Assembly: GCA_017441925.1 (NCBI GenBank)
Contig: JAFRUE010000014.1
Span: 62,001-126,000 of the forward strand
From: Bacillota bacterium
GTDB lineage: Bacteria; Bacillota; Clostridia; Lachnospirales; Bianqueaceae
Direction of reading: 5' to 3'
DNA: 64,000 nt
Positions 35,958-44,646 of the stretch are shown here, piece after piece. Positions within the stretch are counted from its first letter, which is position 1. Each line of letters opens with the position of its first letter. The notes under the pieces were generated by a model. That model made no database searches. It was not told where the DNA came from and saw only the letters and a program-made list of their open reading frames with translations. The position numbers and the translations under genes were made by a program.

Positions 35958-36332
35958 TCAAGTTTCCGGCTGCAATTTCATCATGTGCAGCTCTTCAATT
36001 CTCGTAAAACCTATATCAGCAGTAATCAATGTCAACTTCTGAGTTATAGCAGATGCAGCTATTATGGAATCCGGCAGTTTTATTTTATGCTTTCTTCTTA
36101 AACGTATCGTTTCTTCCTGAATCTGCTCATCAATCTGAATAATCTCGCATAAGCTCAGAAACCTACGTATCGTATTATCTTCCTCTTCAGACAATCCAGG
36201 AAATGAGAGCAATTCCATGCACGTTATGACAGATATAGCCAGACGTTCCTGAAGAAAGGGCTTCATACAGGCATTTCCGCCCAAAAGATAAATGACTGCA
36301 TTTGTATCTGCAAGGTATTTAATCCCATTCAT
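35958..36332 (-). CDS. vapC: VapC-type PIN-domain toxin
   Basis: The 124-residue PIN ribonuclease shows the acidic metal-binding residues in order: KYLADTNAVIYLL (D near residue 8), SVITCMELLSF (E near 40), KLPDSIIAASAI (D near 93) and LITADIGF (D near 110). It should cut tRNA or other RNA. It overlaps the antitoxin gene by 14 bp. Confidence 0.9.
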   Translation of the reverse strand: MNGIKYLADTNAVIYLLGGNACMKPFLQERLAISVITCMELLSFPGLSEEEDNTIRRFLSLCEIIQIDEQIQEETIRLRRKHKIKLPDSIIAASAITQKLTLITADIGFTRIEELHMMKLQPET

Positions 36333-36528
36333 CGCGCAACTCCCTTTGCATCTTCAATCCATCTGGCATCTGATTCAATACCCCATAAAACTCGGTCAAA
36401 TCAGATGCTTGACGCTCTTTGTCACGCAAACGCAAACGATATATGATGAACTCAATATAATGAGACACATCGTCCAGACATTCTTCCGGGAGCATTCGGA
36501 TCTGCTTTTCCAATGTATCATATGACAT
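36319..36528 (-). CDS. VapB-like antitoxin (DUF2281-type)
   Basis: Start at ATG 36528 is preferred because GGGGGG is eight bases upstream; the ATG six bases earlier is too close. The 69-residue product begins SYDTLEKQIRMLPEECLDDVSHYIEFIIYRLRLRDKER, resembling DUF2281 antitoxins paired with PIN toxins, with a charged C-terminal tail to bind VapC. Confidence 0.8.
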   Translation of the reverse strand: MSYDTLEKQIRMLPEECLDDVSHYIEFIIYRLRLRDKERQASDLTEFYGVLNQMPDGLKMQRELRDEWD

Positions 36529-36551
36529 AATCATTTCCCCCCTTCTATAAT

Positions 36552-36580
36552 AATATACCACATTCCATCACATTTTTAAA
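36552..36580 (-). promoter_or_regulatory. Promoter of the VapBC-like pair
   Basis: Minus strand TTTAAA (36575-36580), 17-bp spacer, TATATT (36552-36557), 24 bp before the start codon. Confidence 0.5.
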
Positions 36581-36610
36581 GAGAAGCTCACGAAAAAGAC
36601 TTCCTATTAT

Positions 36611-36672
36611 TCGGGTCGGGAGCAATTAACCACAAAGTGTCGGGATACAAGAACCAATTTTAGTCGGAACAA
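36611..36672. repeat. Orphan IS21-type end (GTCGGGA repeats)
   Basis: Two ~22-24-bp repeats begin GTCGGGA (at about 36615 and 36639) with a shorter third at 36663, the multi-repeat pattern of IS21 ends. An inverted, ~85% similar copy is at 49451-49513. No matching transposase gene is left here. Confidence 0.55.
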
Positions 36673-36679
36673 AAAGCCA

Positions 36680-36991
36680 CTACTGTAATCCTTTCAAATC
36701 CTGTAAACTGGAAAGCCTATCGATCTGCTTCCGCATATCGGTGTATCCGCGTTGTTTCGGATCTCAGCCTTTCCGGCTGGAGTTGTACGATATCCGGAGC
36801 CGGAAGCAAGGGATGATCTGCCTCTTGCAGGGCCTCCTGCTGGAGAAGACGCAGCCAGTAATAATACTGATGCTGGGTCTTCCCATTCGTCCGGCACCAT
36901 TCCTTGACGGTTTGTCCACTTGCGTTCCATTCATGTATCCACTGTGCCCATCTGGACAGGGCAGCTATACACTTGGTTTTTTGATCGTCAT
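36680..36991 (-). pseudogene. IS66 tnpA-tnpB remnant
   Basis: From an ATG at 36991 (GGAGG upstream) the frame reads TIKKPSV then stops; one missing A in the A-run would restore TIKKTKCIAALSRWAQWI. The later part translates to WIHEWNASGQTVKEWCRTN and QHQYYYWLRLLQQEAL, the IS66 OrfA (TnpA-like accessory) signature. It then shifts to RKQRGYTDMRKQIDRLSSL, the start of the IS66 TnpB protein, ending at TAG 36680. So two IS66 genes are fused by deletion and frameshift. Confidence 0.75.
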
Positions 36992-37148
36992 GGATAATCC
37001 TCCTTGATCACGCTGTCAACTTGCAACTACGGATTACTACGAAAAACTTTTTCAAGTTTTTCGTAGTAATAGCAAGTGCGCAAATCTCTGAGAGGATTAT
37101 CTCATGAGAGAAGAACCAGCGGAAGCCGTAGGATTATTGAGCGCTTAC
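36992..37148. repeat. IS66 left-end copy B with a 15-bp hairpin
   Basis: This block lies between the tnpA remnant start and the terminal repeat (GTAAGCGCTCAATAATC on the minus strand, ending at 37148). It holds a perfect 15-bp inverted repeat ATTACTACGAAAAAC (37033-37047 and 37056-37070). A highly similar direct copy is at 42425-42579, so the two bracket the KAP/HEPN cassette. Confidence 0.8.
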
Positions 37149-37188
37149 CATGAGTTGTGGGAATGCAGTGGTTAAGTATCTATTTTTT

Positions 37189-38955
37189 TTATGACAATTG
37201 GTTTATAAAATCTTCCAAATTATCTAATAAATATTGAATCTGTAACTTTTTGATTCTATCAATTGGTTCTTCATGAGCAATCCTTTCTTTGATGGCATGT
37301 TTCAATTCTTCCATAAATATGCGATCATCCTCTATAAACTGTGCTTTTGTTGCATGACGATATATTGCAAGCAAAATCCCGCGAAATTCATCTATTTGAC
37401 AAGGAGTACTCTGATAAACCATATTTAGAAGTTTTTGAACATCAAATTTGCTGATAAAACGATGACCATATACCACCTTTGATTCATTTTTGATAACATA
37501 ATCATAATAGTCATGGATCTCTGCTGGTTCATAATTGAATGGACCATAATCCTGTTCTATAGTAAATATAGCCAATAAACTGTCTGTAAAAGACTCATAT
37601 TTTTCTTTTTCTTCATCATTATCAAAGTCTCCAAAATGCCATCTCAACATTTCTGGATCAAAGGATTTTCCTTGTGTCATTAAGTTATGTTTCATTCTTT
37701 CTTGACATAAAGAATAATCAAATCCAAGAACTGTATTACATTTTATCAGATAATAACATATTTTACTATATTCATAAAATGGAATATCTAAAGTATCATT
37801 CAATCTATTCTCTATTCTTTGTAACGCTAATAACACGTCTTCTTCTGGATATAAATAAAAGGAATAGATGATGCTTAAGTCTGAGTCAGTACGTGCAGTA
37901 TTTTTATCATACAGAAGTATTTGTTTATAAGCCTCAAATGAGGGCATAACCAAATTAATATTCAGTTCATGGAATCTAATATAATCATAACAGAAACGAA
38001 ACAACGGATAGCTTCGAGTTCCTAAATTCATTGAAAAAAGTGTATCTCCATCCCAAGAGGGATAATGATTCTGTTTGATTTTATATGAAAACGCTATTAT
38101 TCCATAGAAAACTTGTTTTCTTAAATCGTAAGTATCTAGTTTTGCAAGTTCAAATATGTCTATCGTTTTCTGACAAGCAAATATAAATGTGCGAAGATTA
38201 TAATTATTGATCATCCCCATTATCTCTTTTATATCCTGTAAAGCATTGTCTTCAGAAAACGGATTAAGTTTCTCATTCTCAAATGAAAGGATGATACTTT
38301 TTATGGTATTTCGAATATCTCCACAATAGTATACTGTGTCACTAATCGTTTTTTCCTTTGTTTCTAAATATATTCTTGTTGTTTCATCGGGTGTTTTAAA
38401 AACTTTGCTATTCTTGTCTGGTTCACTATTTTGATACTTGATAATTTCTTCTTCATTTGCAACAAGCAGAACTCTAATGTTATCGTGTTCCACAAGATTA
38501 TTAACATATCCCAAGACTTGATTAACACTGATTCCAGAGCGTTCCAAATCTTCTAAAATAATAAGTTTTCCAGATAAATCTATCAAAGAAAATAATCTAT
38601 TCAAATCCTTTTCAGATAATGATAAATTGACTCCGATTAAATCTGTAATGCCTTTTATAACCGTTTTTGTTGTCAAATATCCAACCTGTTTTTTCTTCGA
38701 AGTATTTATCAGTTTGGAAAAACTAGCTTCAAAAAATATGTATTTACTTATCTCCGTTACATCATTTAGTCCATAGAGAGAAACTATTATACAACTATAA
38801 GCCCCATTACTCTCTTTAGCTAGAAATGGAACTAGTTCATTTTGAATATAGTAACTTTTTCCTATTCCCCAGGCTCCTGAAAGCATTTTAGCACTTTTCG
38901 TTTTATCGGATTTAACATAATGTAGGATATATTTATTTAATTCTTCATTAGTCAA
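37189..38955 (-). CDS. KAP-type P-loop NTPase, candidate defence effector
   Basis: I choose TTG 38955 as start because AAGGAG is nine bases upstream; a longer open frame (to 39018) lacks a good site. The 588-residue protein has Walker A GAWGIGKS (27-34) at the very N-terminus and Walker B KLIILEDLERSG near residue 130, then VLLVANEEEI (sensor-like). The EDLER form of Walker B is typical of KAP NTPases. The C-terminal ~350 residues are AT-rich-encoded, helical and unrecognised. KAP proteins occur in anti-phage and membrane-associated systems, but here no membrane helices are evident. It is the last gene of a cassette with a HEPN protein and a small ORF. Confidence 0.75.
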   Translation of the reverse strand: MTNEELNKYILHYVKSDKTKSAKMLSGAWGIGKSYYIQNELVPFLAKESNGAYSCIIVSLYGLNDVTEISKYIFFEASFSKLINTSKKKQVGYLTTKTVIKGITDLIGVNLSLSEKDLNRLFSLIDLSGKLIILEDLERSGISVNQVLGYVNNLVEHDNIRVLLVANEEEIIKYQNSEPDKNSKVFKTPDETTRIYLETKEKTISDTVYYCGDIRNTIKSIILSFENEKLNPFSEDNALQDIKEIMGMINNYNLRTFIFACQKTIDIFELAKLDTYDLRKQVFYGIIAFSYKIKQNHYPSWDGDTLFSMNLGTRSYPLFRFCYDYIRFHELNINLVMPSFEAYKQILLYDKNTARTDSDLSIIYSFYLYPEEDVLLALQRIENRLNDTLDIPFYEYSKICYYLIKCNTVLGFDYSLCQERMKHNLMTQGKSFDPEMLRWHFGDFDNDEEKEKYESFTDSLLAIFTIEQDYGPFNYEPAEIHDYYDYVIKNESKVVYGHRFISKFDVQKLLNMVYQSTPCQIDEFRGILLAIYRHATKAQFIEDDRIFMEELKHAIKERIAHEEPIDRIKKLQIQYLLDNLEDFINQLS

Positions 38956-39067
38956 TGTAATCAACTCCTTATATTTACTTGATAGGTTTAGGTGTCCCAT
39001 CATATGCATTTTCAGCAAAAAACATATGGACCGTTAATATCCCTTATCCACTTATTCTTCATAATAA

Positions 39068-39196
39068 CTAGCCGGTTTCCTCTGAATCCGTAAACCATCT
39101 CACCTTAAATAAATACCTCGAACATACCTTAAAAAGAGAATTGGTTTCATCTTCAGAATAAGCAACTGCTCTTTCTGAAAAGTCATACAGTGTCAT
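39068..39196 (-). CDS. Possible small ORF between the HEPN and KAP genes
   Basis: A 42-codon frame opens with ATG 39196, nine bases after the HEPN gene stop, and ends 112 bases before the KAP start. The product begins TLYDFSERAVAYSEDETN and is partly basic (SRYLFKVRWF). The RBS is weak (AAAGAAA). It may be a real small partner, or the scrap of a third gene. No family recognised. Confidence 0.35.
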   Translation of the reverse strand: MTLYDFSERAVAYSEDETNSLFKVCSRYLFKVRWFTDSEETG

Positions 39197-39205
39197 AGTA
39201 TTTCT

Positions 39206-40930
39206 TTAGCTAAACATTTTCTGGACATCTTCCAGAGTAAATGCTTCACTCTTCTTCCATTCTTTTTCAATATTCTCCAAATACACTTGTGCATCCACCA
39301 AAACATTAGAAATTGATCCAAGACTATTCTTTTGTGTAAGTCGATCAACGATCTCAAGAATTATTTCATCGACATAGCTATGAAGATGTTCAACAAAAGC
39401 TTTGATATTATCGTCCTTTTCTCCAGAATGTATAATTGAATTTCTTATTCGATACAATCTTTGGATATGCCATGTCAACCGTAATGCATATCGATTTAGT
39501 TCAGCAACATATTTTTTCTTATCTTTGAAGACATCCTCATGCAATTGGCTCATTCTGCTTCGAATAAGTGGATAATGAGAGAGTACTTTGTACATATCTT
39601 TACGCTTATCTTCGTATTCTGGAAGAATAAGCAAACATGCAATCTTGAACTCATCGCTTCCACTGAGTTTTAAACTGTTTATGATTCTATTATATTCTGA
39701 GGAGTCTACATTTGCTTTGAGATAATCATGTAACTCGTCAACAACATGAATCACATAATTTCGCTTCAATACTGGAACTACAGAACGAATTATTTCTTTT
39801 ATCTTGGAATCCGTGTGATCATAAACTCCAATAATCTCGATTATCGACCATAGATTCAAAAATGCATTCTTTGCATCATGACTCTCTATTGCCGTATTAT
39901 GCGTTTCAAGTATCTTATCAATCACAAAAAAATCATTTCTTGCAGCATTCTCCAACAGCTTGTTGATTATTCTTTCAGAGTTTTTCCCAAGTGTTCGAAC
40001 ATCATAGTCTTTTGAAACAGTATAATGATCCGGTTTCAATGGTGGATACTCTACTACTCCATATGGATCTTTTACCAATGCAGTCTCTGAGCACCATTCC
40101 TCATCGCGATTCCCCAAGAATTTATAAAATCGCATAAAAATGCCAAACGTATGATAGGCTCTTATGGCGGCTCCATTTGGATCTAACGCTGCACAGCGCA
40201 TGTTAATACACACATATTTGTTATGATCATATTTCAGCTTATTTGAGTAATCGTCAATCTCAAAGGAAATCCTCAACTGCGACTCAAGAATTGTTTTGAA
40301 CTTTTTCACTCTCTTGTCAACTGCATAATAAACAGTATAGTCAATTTTCGAACCATCAAAGCGACGAAGGAAGCATTCCAGCGAGCTTTCATCACATATT
40401 TCGGGATCCATAAACACCTGTTTACAGTATCTGTAAATGTATACTGGCTGATATCCAATGCCGATGGTCATTGGCAAATATGACCTTATTGCCCTTTCTA
40501 TTTTCTTCTTATTCTTTGGATTCTTGATTGATTTTTTTAGACTTTCTATTGCCCATGCTGGATAATCCCCCATAATATGAAACAAGTAATACATCATTTT
40601 GTGTTGTTCTGGGAGAGAATTTCCTTTTAATCTACTGATATATTGCTGGATTTCAGTATTAGAAAACTTTTCTCGTATAACAATATCTGCCCCGAACGTA
40701 TCGATAAACTCTTCAAGAATATAAATAAGATACGACGAATCTATTGTTCCCCCTTTAACTAGATCATATACCTGAAGGTATTCTTCACAAAGAAGGAAAG
40801 AGTTATAAACTGGCACCTTATAAAGATGAGATGTATAGTTCATCAGCATTTCTTCTATACGTTGGGCACAAAAGAGCATTCCATCCTGCTCATAATTATC
40901 TTTCCATTGTCCTGTTATTTTAAAGCGCAT
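39206..40930 (-). CDS. Large protein with a C-terminal HEPN domain, candidate defence RNase
   Basis: The 574-residue protein has no recognised domain in its first ~330 residues, which are helical and basic. The C-terminal part (about 340-545) resembles ApeA-type HEPN domains: AFLNLWSIIEIIGVYDHTD marks the first helix, and the catalytic Rx4H motif appears as RIRNSIIHSG (R496, H501). HEPN proteins with this motif are usually metal-independent RNases that act in abortive infection or toxin systems. RBS AAGGTGA precedes the ATG. It leads a cassette with a KAP NTPase, a regulatory ATPase-plus-RNase pairing seen in other conflict systems; this particular pair I do not recognise. Confidence 0.72.
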   Translation of the reverse strand: MRFKITGQWKDNYEQDGMLFCAQRIEEMLMNYTSHLYKVPVYNSFLLCEEYLQVYDLVKGGTIDSSYLIYILEEFIDTFGADIVIREKFSNTEIQQYISRLKGNSLPEQHKMMYYLFHIMGDYPAWAIESLKKSIKNPKNKKKIERAIRSYLPMTIGIGYQPVYIYRYCKQVFMDPEICDESSLECFLRRFDGSKIDYTVYYAVDKRVKKFKTILESQLRISFEIDDYSNKLKYDHNKYVCINMRCAALDPNGAAIRAYHTFGIFMRFYKFLGNRDEEWCSETALVKDPYGVVEYPPLKPDHYTVSKDYDVRTLGKNSERIINKLLENAARNDFFVIDKILETHNTAIESHDAKNAFLNLWSIIEIIGVYDHTDSKIKEIIRSVVPVLKRNYVIHVVDELHDYLKANVDSSEYNRIINSLKLSGSDEFKIACLLILPEYEDKRKDMYKVLSHYPLIRSRMSQLHEDVFKDKKKYVAELNRYALRLTWHIQRLYRIRNSIIHSGEKDDNIKAFVEHLHSYVDEIILEIVDRLTQKNSLGSISNVLVDAQVYLENIEKEWKKSEAFTLEDVQKMFS

Positions 40931-41779
40931 TGGATCACCTTATTATTGTCATTTTAATAGTTGCTTTCCACCAACGAAGCAAATCATATCTATTACACAA
41001 TACATATATCGAATTGTCATATAGTAATATAGTATAGTCTTTCAATCATCTCTAAATATATTATATACTATTCCCCTATCATTTTAGATACAGTTTATGA
41101 CCTTATGAAACACAAAGTATATGAATAAATGATGACGGATCATTATGAGTAAACTGGAAACTAAAAAGCTATCGTTCCAGTTACTATAATTGAAGCTTTA
41201 TAAAGATTGGCGGCGTTTCTGTTTGCCGCATCGAGAATGTCACAGTAGTTTTATTCGTACTTATTCCCAATCCTATTATATACCATCCCTCCGTAATTTT
41301 AAAGTCATTAACCGTATAATATCACAATTACTTTTACAAAAAACTCGTCGGATTCTTAAACTTTGAATCCGACGAGCTAGTCGCTACAGGCTTTTATAGA
41401 TAAACCATTATCTAGTCATTCTGTCTTTACCTAATCCCTATAACCGAGACTGTATATCGAGATCTAACGACGTGTTTCTTCATATTCTCCAACTACTTGA
41501 AATCTTCTATTCCGCTGAAGATGCTCTGCAATTTGATGTACAAGCCATTATGCAAAAGGCATATCCGATAACATAGAAGCTGCCGTACATGAAACCGTCC
41601 GACGCATCTCAACGAGTAATGGCTATCATCTGAAAAGCACAGACTTACATGGACTCCTACCATCTGGCGCAAGAACTTGAACAGTCACAAATCAGTCAAT
41701 TGCCCTTAGTTGAACAAATAGAATTTGCGGAATAATCTTTACTTTACGCTATAGGCCGAAATCATCCTATAACCACAAA
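40931..41779. other. Long AT-rich interval with a terminator and a degenerate coding trace
   Basis: No intact gene. A 12-bp stem CTCGTCGGATTC/GAATCCGACGAG at 41344-41376 is followed on the minus strand by TTTTTT (41338-41343): a good minus-strand terminator whose gene is the 41780-42106 reading frame or a lost one. On the plus strand, about 41500-41736, short frames such as FYSAEDALQFDVQAIMQKAY and MDSYHLAQELEQSQISQLP, broken by stops, suggest a decayed gene that I cannot identify. Confidence 0.5.
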
Positions 41780-42106
41780 CTATATTAGCTCTTTGCGTAA
41801 CAACTGAACCAAATCTCTTTTTAGATCAGCAAATTCTCTGGCGATCTGTTCGAGGTTACGTTCGATTCCTTCAATCTGTACTTCTTTTATTCTTCCGTGT
41901 TTATATGCTACAAGTCGTTCTGCGATTATATAATATGCCCAATTTGAAGAATACCTGCTATTGCTCTGAACAGCAAAACCGATGGGTAAGCGTTCATTCC
42001 TCAAGCCAATACGCACAGCCATAGGATTAATCCCCAGATAATCGCCAGCTATTTCACAAGTGACCTTCTTCATTGCAAGAATGTCTTCATCTGTGTATTT
42101 ACTCAT
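41780..42106 (-). CDS. Small putative DNA-binding protein, phage/element-associated type
   Basis: The 108-residue protein begins SKYTDEDILAMKKVTCEIAGDYLGINPMAVRIGLRNERLPIG, which reads as a helix-turn-helix-like unit choosing a site by context (AGDYLGINPMAVRIGLRN). A second part follows (NWAYYIIAERLVAYKHG) and a charged C-terminal helix (ERNLEQIAREFADLKRDLVQLL) that could dimerise. Similar short proteins are common in clostridial prophages and conjugative elements. The RBS AAGGGTGGAGC is good. Function unknown. Confidence 0.65.
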   Translation of the reverse strand: MSKYTDEDILAMKKVTCEIAGDYLGINPMAVRIGLRNERLPIGFAVQSNSRYSSNWAYYIIAERLVAYKHGRIKEVQIEGIERNLEQIAREFADLKRDLVQLLRKELI

Positions 42107-42205
42107 GCTCCACCCTTCTTTGAAAGATACCTTTGTACCAAAGATATCAACACTTTTATAAAAACAGAGTCACAATAGTTACCTATCATACCTCTGCTTC
42201 TCTTC

Positions 42206-42424
42206 TCAGTACTTAATCTTCCCCTCGGCTACCGCTCTCAGATGCTCTCCATACGGAGATTTTCCATACGCCGCGGCAGACTCAAGCAGCTTTTCTTTGC
42301 CGATAAATCCGTTGATGAACGCGATCTCTTCCGGAGCGGACTCACAGTTTCCGCTTCGCCGGAATGACAGTGTTTTTAAGCTGGAAAAATCAGCAGCTAT
42401 ACGCTTGGTTTTCTTGATCGTCAT
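42206..42424 (-). pseudogene. IS66 tnpA start fused to a C-terminal scrap of RmlA-type nucleotidyltransferase
   Basis: The frame starts at ATG 42424 (GGAGG upstream) with TIKKTKRIAA, the same start as the IS66 tnpA remnant near 36991. It then changes to an unrelated sequence ending ESAPEEIAFINGFIGKEKLLESAAAYGKSPYGEHL, which matches the C-terminus of glucose-1-phosphate thymidylyltransferases (usually CPEEIAFRNGFI...KSGYGQYL). Only ~50 residues of the enzyme remain, so it cannot be active. It marks an IS66-mediated deletion into an rml-type sugar gene. Confidence 0.7.
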
Positions 42425-42579
42425 GGATAATCCTCCTTCGACTGTACTGTCAGTGTGACTACGGATTACTACGAAAAACATTTCAAGTTTTTCGTAGTAA
42501 TCGCAAGTACGCAAATCTCTGAGAGGATTATCTCATAAGAGAAGAATCAGCGGAAGCCGTAAGATTATTGAGCAGTTAC
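42425..42579. repeat. IS66 left-end copy C with a 15-bp hairpin
   Basis: A direct copy of 36992-37148: the same leader, the same 15-bp inverted repeat (42465-42479 and 42487-42501) and the same terminal block ending at 42579 (GTAACTGCTCAATAATC on the minus strand, slightly decayed). It abuts the glmM terminator. Confidence 0.8.
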
Positions 42580-42591
42580 CGTACAACAACG

Positions 42592-42620
42592 CAAAACCGG
42601 CGTGGTCACCCACGCCGGTC
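42592..42620 (-). terminator. Terminator of the nagB-glmM operon
   Basis: The stem ACCGGCGTGG/CCACGCCGGT (42596-42605, 42610-42619) is followed on the minus strand by TTTT. Confidence 0.88.
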
Positions 42621-42633
42621 TTTATACAACCTA

Positions 42634-43980
42634 TTACACCGTATGTCCCTTGGCCTTGATCACATCGATCACGGAATCCACGTACTTCTCGCAGATCTCG
42701 TCGGTGCCGGCCTCGACCATCACGCGGATGACGGGCTCGGTGCCGCTCTCGCGGACCAGGATGCGGCCTTCGTCGCCCAGTTCGTCGGCCACCTTCTTCA
42801 CCGCCGCCTGCACATCGGGATCATTCTGCGCTTCAGGTTTGGACTTCACGCGGACATTCTTCAGCACCTGCGGATAGAAGACCACCGGAGCCGCCAGTTC
42901 GCTCATGGGCTTGCCCTTTGCTAGCAGCACTTCCATCATCTTCAGGCTGGTCAGAATACCGTCGCCGGTCGTCTCATACTTCAGGAAGATGATGTGACCG
43001 CTCTGCTCCCCGCCCAGACGATTACCGGTCTGGACCATGTTTTCATAGACATATTTGTCGCCGACCTTGGTCTTCTCGTACTCGATACCGACCTTGTCAA
43101 GCGCCTTGTACAGGCCGAAATTGCTCATAACAGTCGTAACGACCTTGTTGTTGAGCAGCTTGCCGCGTTCCTTCATATACAAACCATAGATATACAGGAT
43201 GTGGTCACCGGTTATGACATTTCCTTTTTCGTCCACACACAGACAGCGATCCGCGTCTCCATCGTAGGCAAAGCCAACGTCCAAGCCGTTCTCAACAACG
43301 AATTTCTGCAGATGTTCAATGTGCGTGGATCCGCAGTCCGTGTTGATATTGTAGCCGTCCGGATGATCGTTCATCATGTAAACCTTAGCACCGAGCGCGT
43401 CAAAAACACCTCTCGCGATCTGCCAGGCTGCGCCGTTCGCTACGTCCAGACCTACCTTGACGTCCTTGAAGGAATACGTCGCCATGGAGATCAGATGGCC
43501 GATGTAACGGTTGCGTCCGGAGACATAGTCCACGGTTTTGCCTATCTCGTCGCGCTCCGCCAGCGGCACCTCGGTCTTGCCGTCGATATAATCCTCGATC
43601 TCCAGCAGGACCTCTTCCTCCATCTTCTCGCCATTGCCGTTGATGACCTTGATTCCGTTGTCATAATACGGGTTGTGAGAAGCGGAGATCATGATACCGC
43701 AGTCAAAATCATCCACACGGGCGATATACGCCACCGAAGGCGTGGTCGTTACGTGCATGATGTACGCGTCCGCACCAGAAGCTGTCAGGCCCGCGCACAA
43801 CGCGTATTCAAACATATACGAAGAACGGCGGGTATCCTTGCCGATAACGACCTTGGCTTTCTTATTCATACGCTTGCCGTAGTACCAGCCGAGGAAACGA
43901 CCGATCTTAATGGCATGCTCGTAGGTCAGATCCTTATTGGCCTCGCCGCGGAAGCCGTCTGTTCCGAAATATTTACCCAT
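42634..43980 (-). CDS. glmM: Phosphoglucosamine mutase GlmM
   Basis: The 448-residue enzyme converts GlcN6P to GlcN1P. It has the start KYFGTDGFRGEAN, the phosphoserine loop GIMISASHNPYYDNGIK (Ser near 100), the Mg loop FAYDGDADRC, the sugar loop LGGEQSGHII and the phosphate-binding RESGTEPVIRVM. All are diagnostic of GlmM rather than phosphoglucomutase. It is the last gene of the ribozyme-led operon, 3 bp after the beta-helix gene, and ends at a strong terminator. Its product feeds UDP-GlcNAc for peptidoglycan and surface polysaccharide. Confidence 0.95.
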   Translation of the reverse strand: MGKYFGTDGFRGEANKDLTYEHAIKIGRFLGWYYGKRMNKKAKVVIGKDTRRSSYMFEYALCAGLTASGADAYIMHVTTTPSVAYIARVDDFDCGIMISASHNPYYDNGIKVINGNGEKMEEEVLLEIEDYIDGKTEVPLAERDEIGKTVDYVSGRNRYIGHLISMATYSFKDVKVGLDVANGAAWQIARGVFDALGAKVYMMNDHPDGYNINTDCGSTHIEHLQKFVVENGLDVGFAYDGDADRCLCVDEKGNVITGDHILYIYGLYMKERGKLLNNKVVTTVMSNFGLYKALDKVGIEYEKTKVGDKYVYENMVQTGNRLGGEQSGHIIFLKYETTGDGILTSLKMMEVLLAKGKPMSELAAPVVFYPQVLKNVRVKSKPEAQNDPDVQAAVKKVADELGDEGRILVRESGTEPVIRVMVEAGTDEICEKYVDSVIDVIKAKGHTV

Positions 43981-43983
43981 GAG

Positions 43984-44646
43984 TTATTCTCCTCTCTTCT
44001 GGATCACGTCGCCGCTGTTCTTCCAGATGCTGTTCTCCGGAACAACGCCGCGCACACAGCTCGTCGGATAGACGTTGGAATGCCGGCCGATCACCGTGCC
44101 GGGATTCAGCACGCTGTTGCAGCCCACCTCTACATAATCGCCGACCATCGCGCCGAACTTCTTGAGACCGGTCGCGATCTGCTCCGTCCCGTTGTGGACA
44201 ACGACCAGCTTCTTGTCGCTCTTGACGTTGGAAGTAATGGAACCCGCGCCCATATGGCTGTAATAGCCGAGGATGGAGTCTCCGACATAGTTGTAATGCG
44301 GGGTCTGCACATGGTCAAACAGGATCACGTTCTTCAGCTCACAGGAGTTGCCGACCACACAGTCCGCTCCGACCAGCGCCGAACCGCGGACAAAAGCGCA
44401 GTGGCGCACTTCGGTGCGGGCTCCGATGATGCAGGGCTCGCCCAGATAGGCCGACGGGAAAACTTTCGCCGTCTTGTGGATCCAGACATGGGGGGACACT
44501 TCTGTATAGTCCTCTCCCAGTGTGGGGCCCAGCTTCAGGATCAGCTCCTTGATGCCGGCGAGAGCTTCCCAGGGATAGGTGAACTGTCCCAGATACTCCC
44601 CTGCCAGCGTATGCTCCAGATCATAGAGGTCTTTGATGGTATACAT
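43984..44646 (-). CDS. Left-handed beta-helix sugar-phosphate acetyltransferase (GlmU C-domain-like)
   Basis: The 220-residue protein has a short helical N-terminus (1-~45) and then hexapeptide repeats (about 55-200: HKTAKVFPSAYLGEPCIIGARTEV, GSALVGADCVVG, SVLNPGTVIGRHSNV). The segments PHYNYVGDSILGYYSHMGAGSITSN and KKFGAMVGDYVEVGCNSV resemble the acetyl-CoA and substrate sites of the GlmU acetyltransferase domain. The pyrophosphorylase domain of GlmU is absent. In this operon it probably acetylates GlcN1P, the product of GlmM. Its ATG overlaps the nagB stop by one base (TAATG), so translation is coupled. Exact substrate is inference. Confidence 0.8.
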   Translation of the reverse strand: MYTIKDLYDLEHTLAGEYLGQFTYPWEALAGIKELILKLGPTLGEDYTEVSPHVWIHKTAKVFPSAYLGEPCIIGARTEVRHCAFVRGSALVGADCVVGNSCELKNVILFDHVQTPHYNYVGDSILGYYSHMGAGSITSNVKSDKKLVVVHNGTEQIATGLKKFGAMVGDYVEVGCNSVLNPGTVIGRHSNVYPTSCVRGVVPENSIWKNSGDVIQKRGE

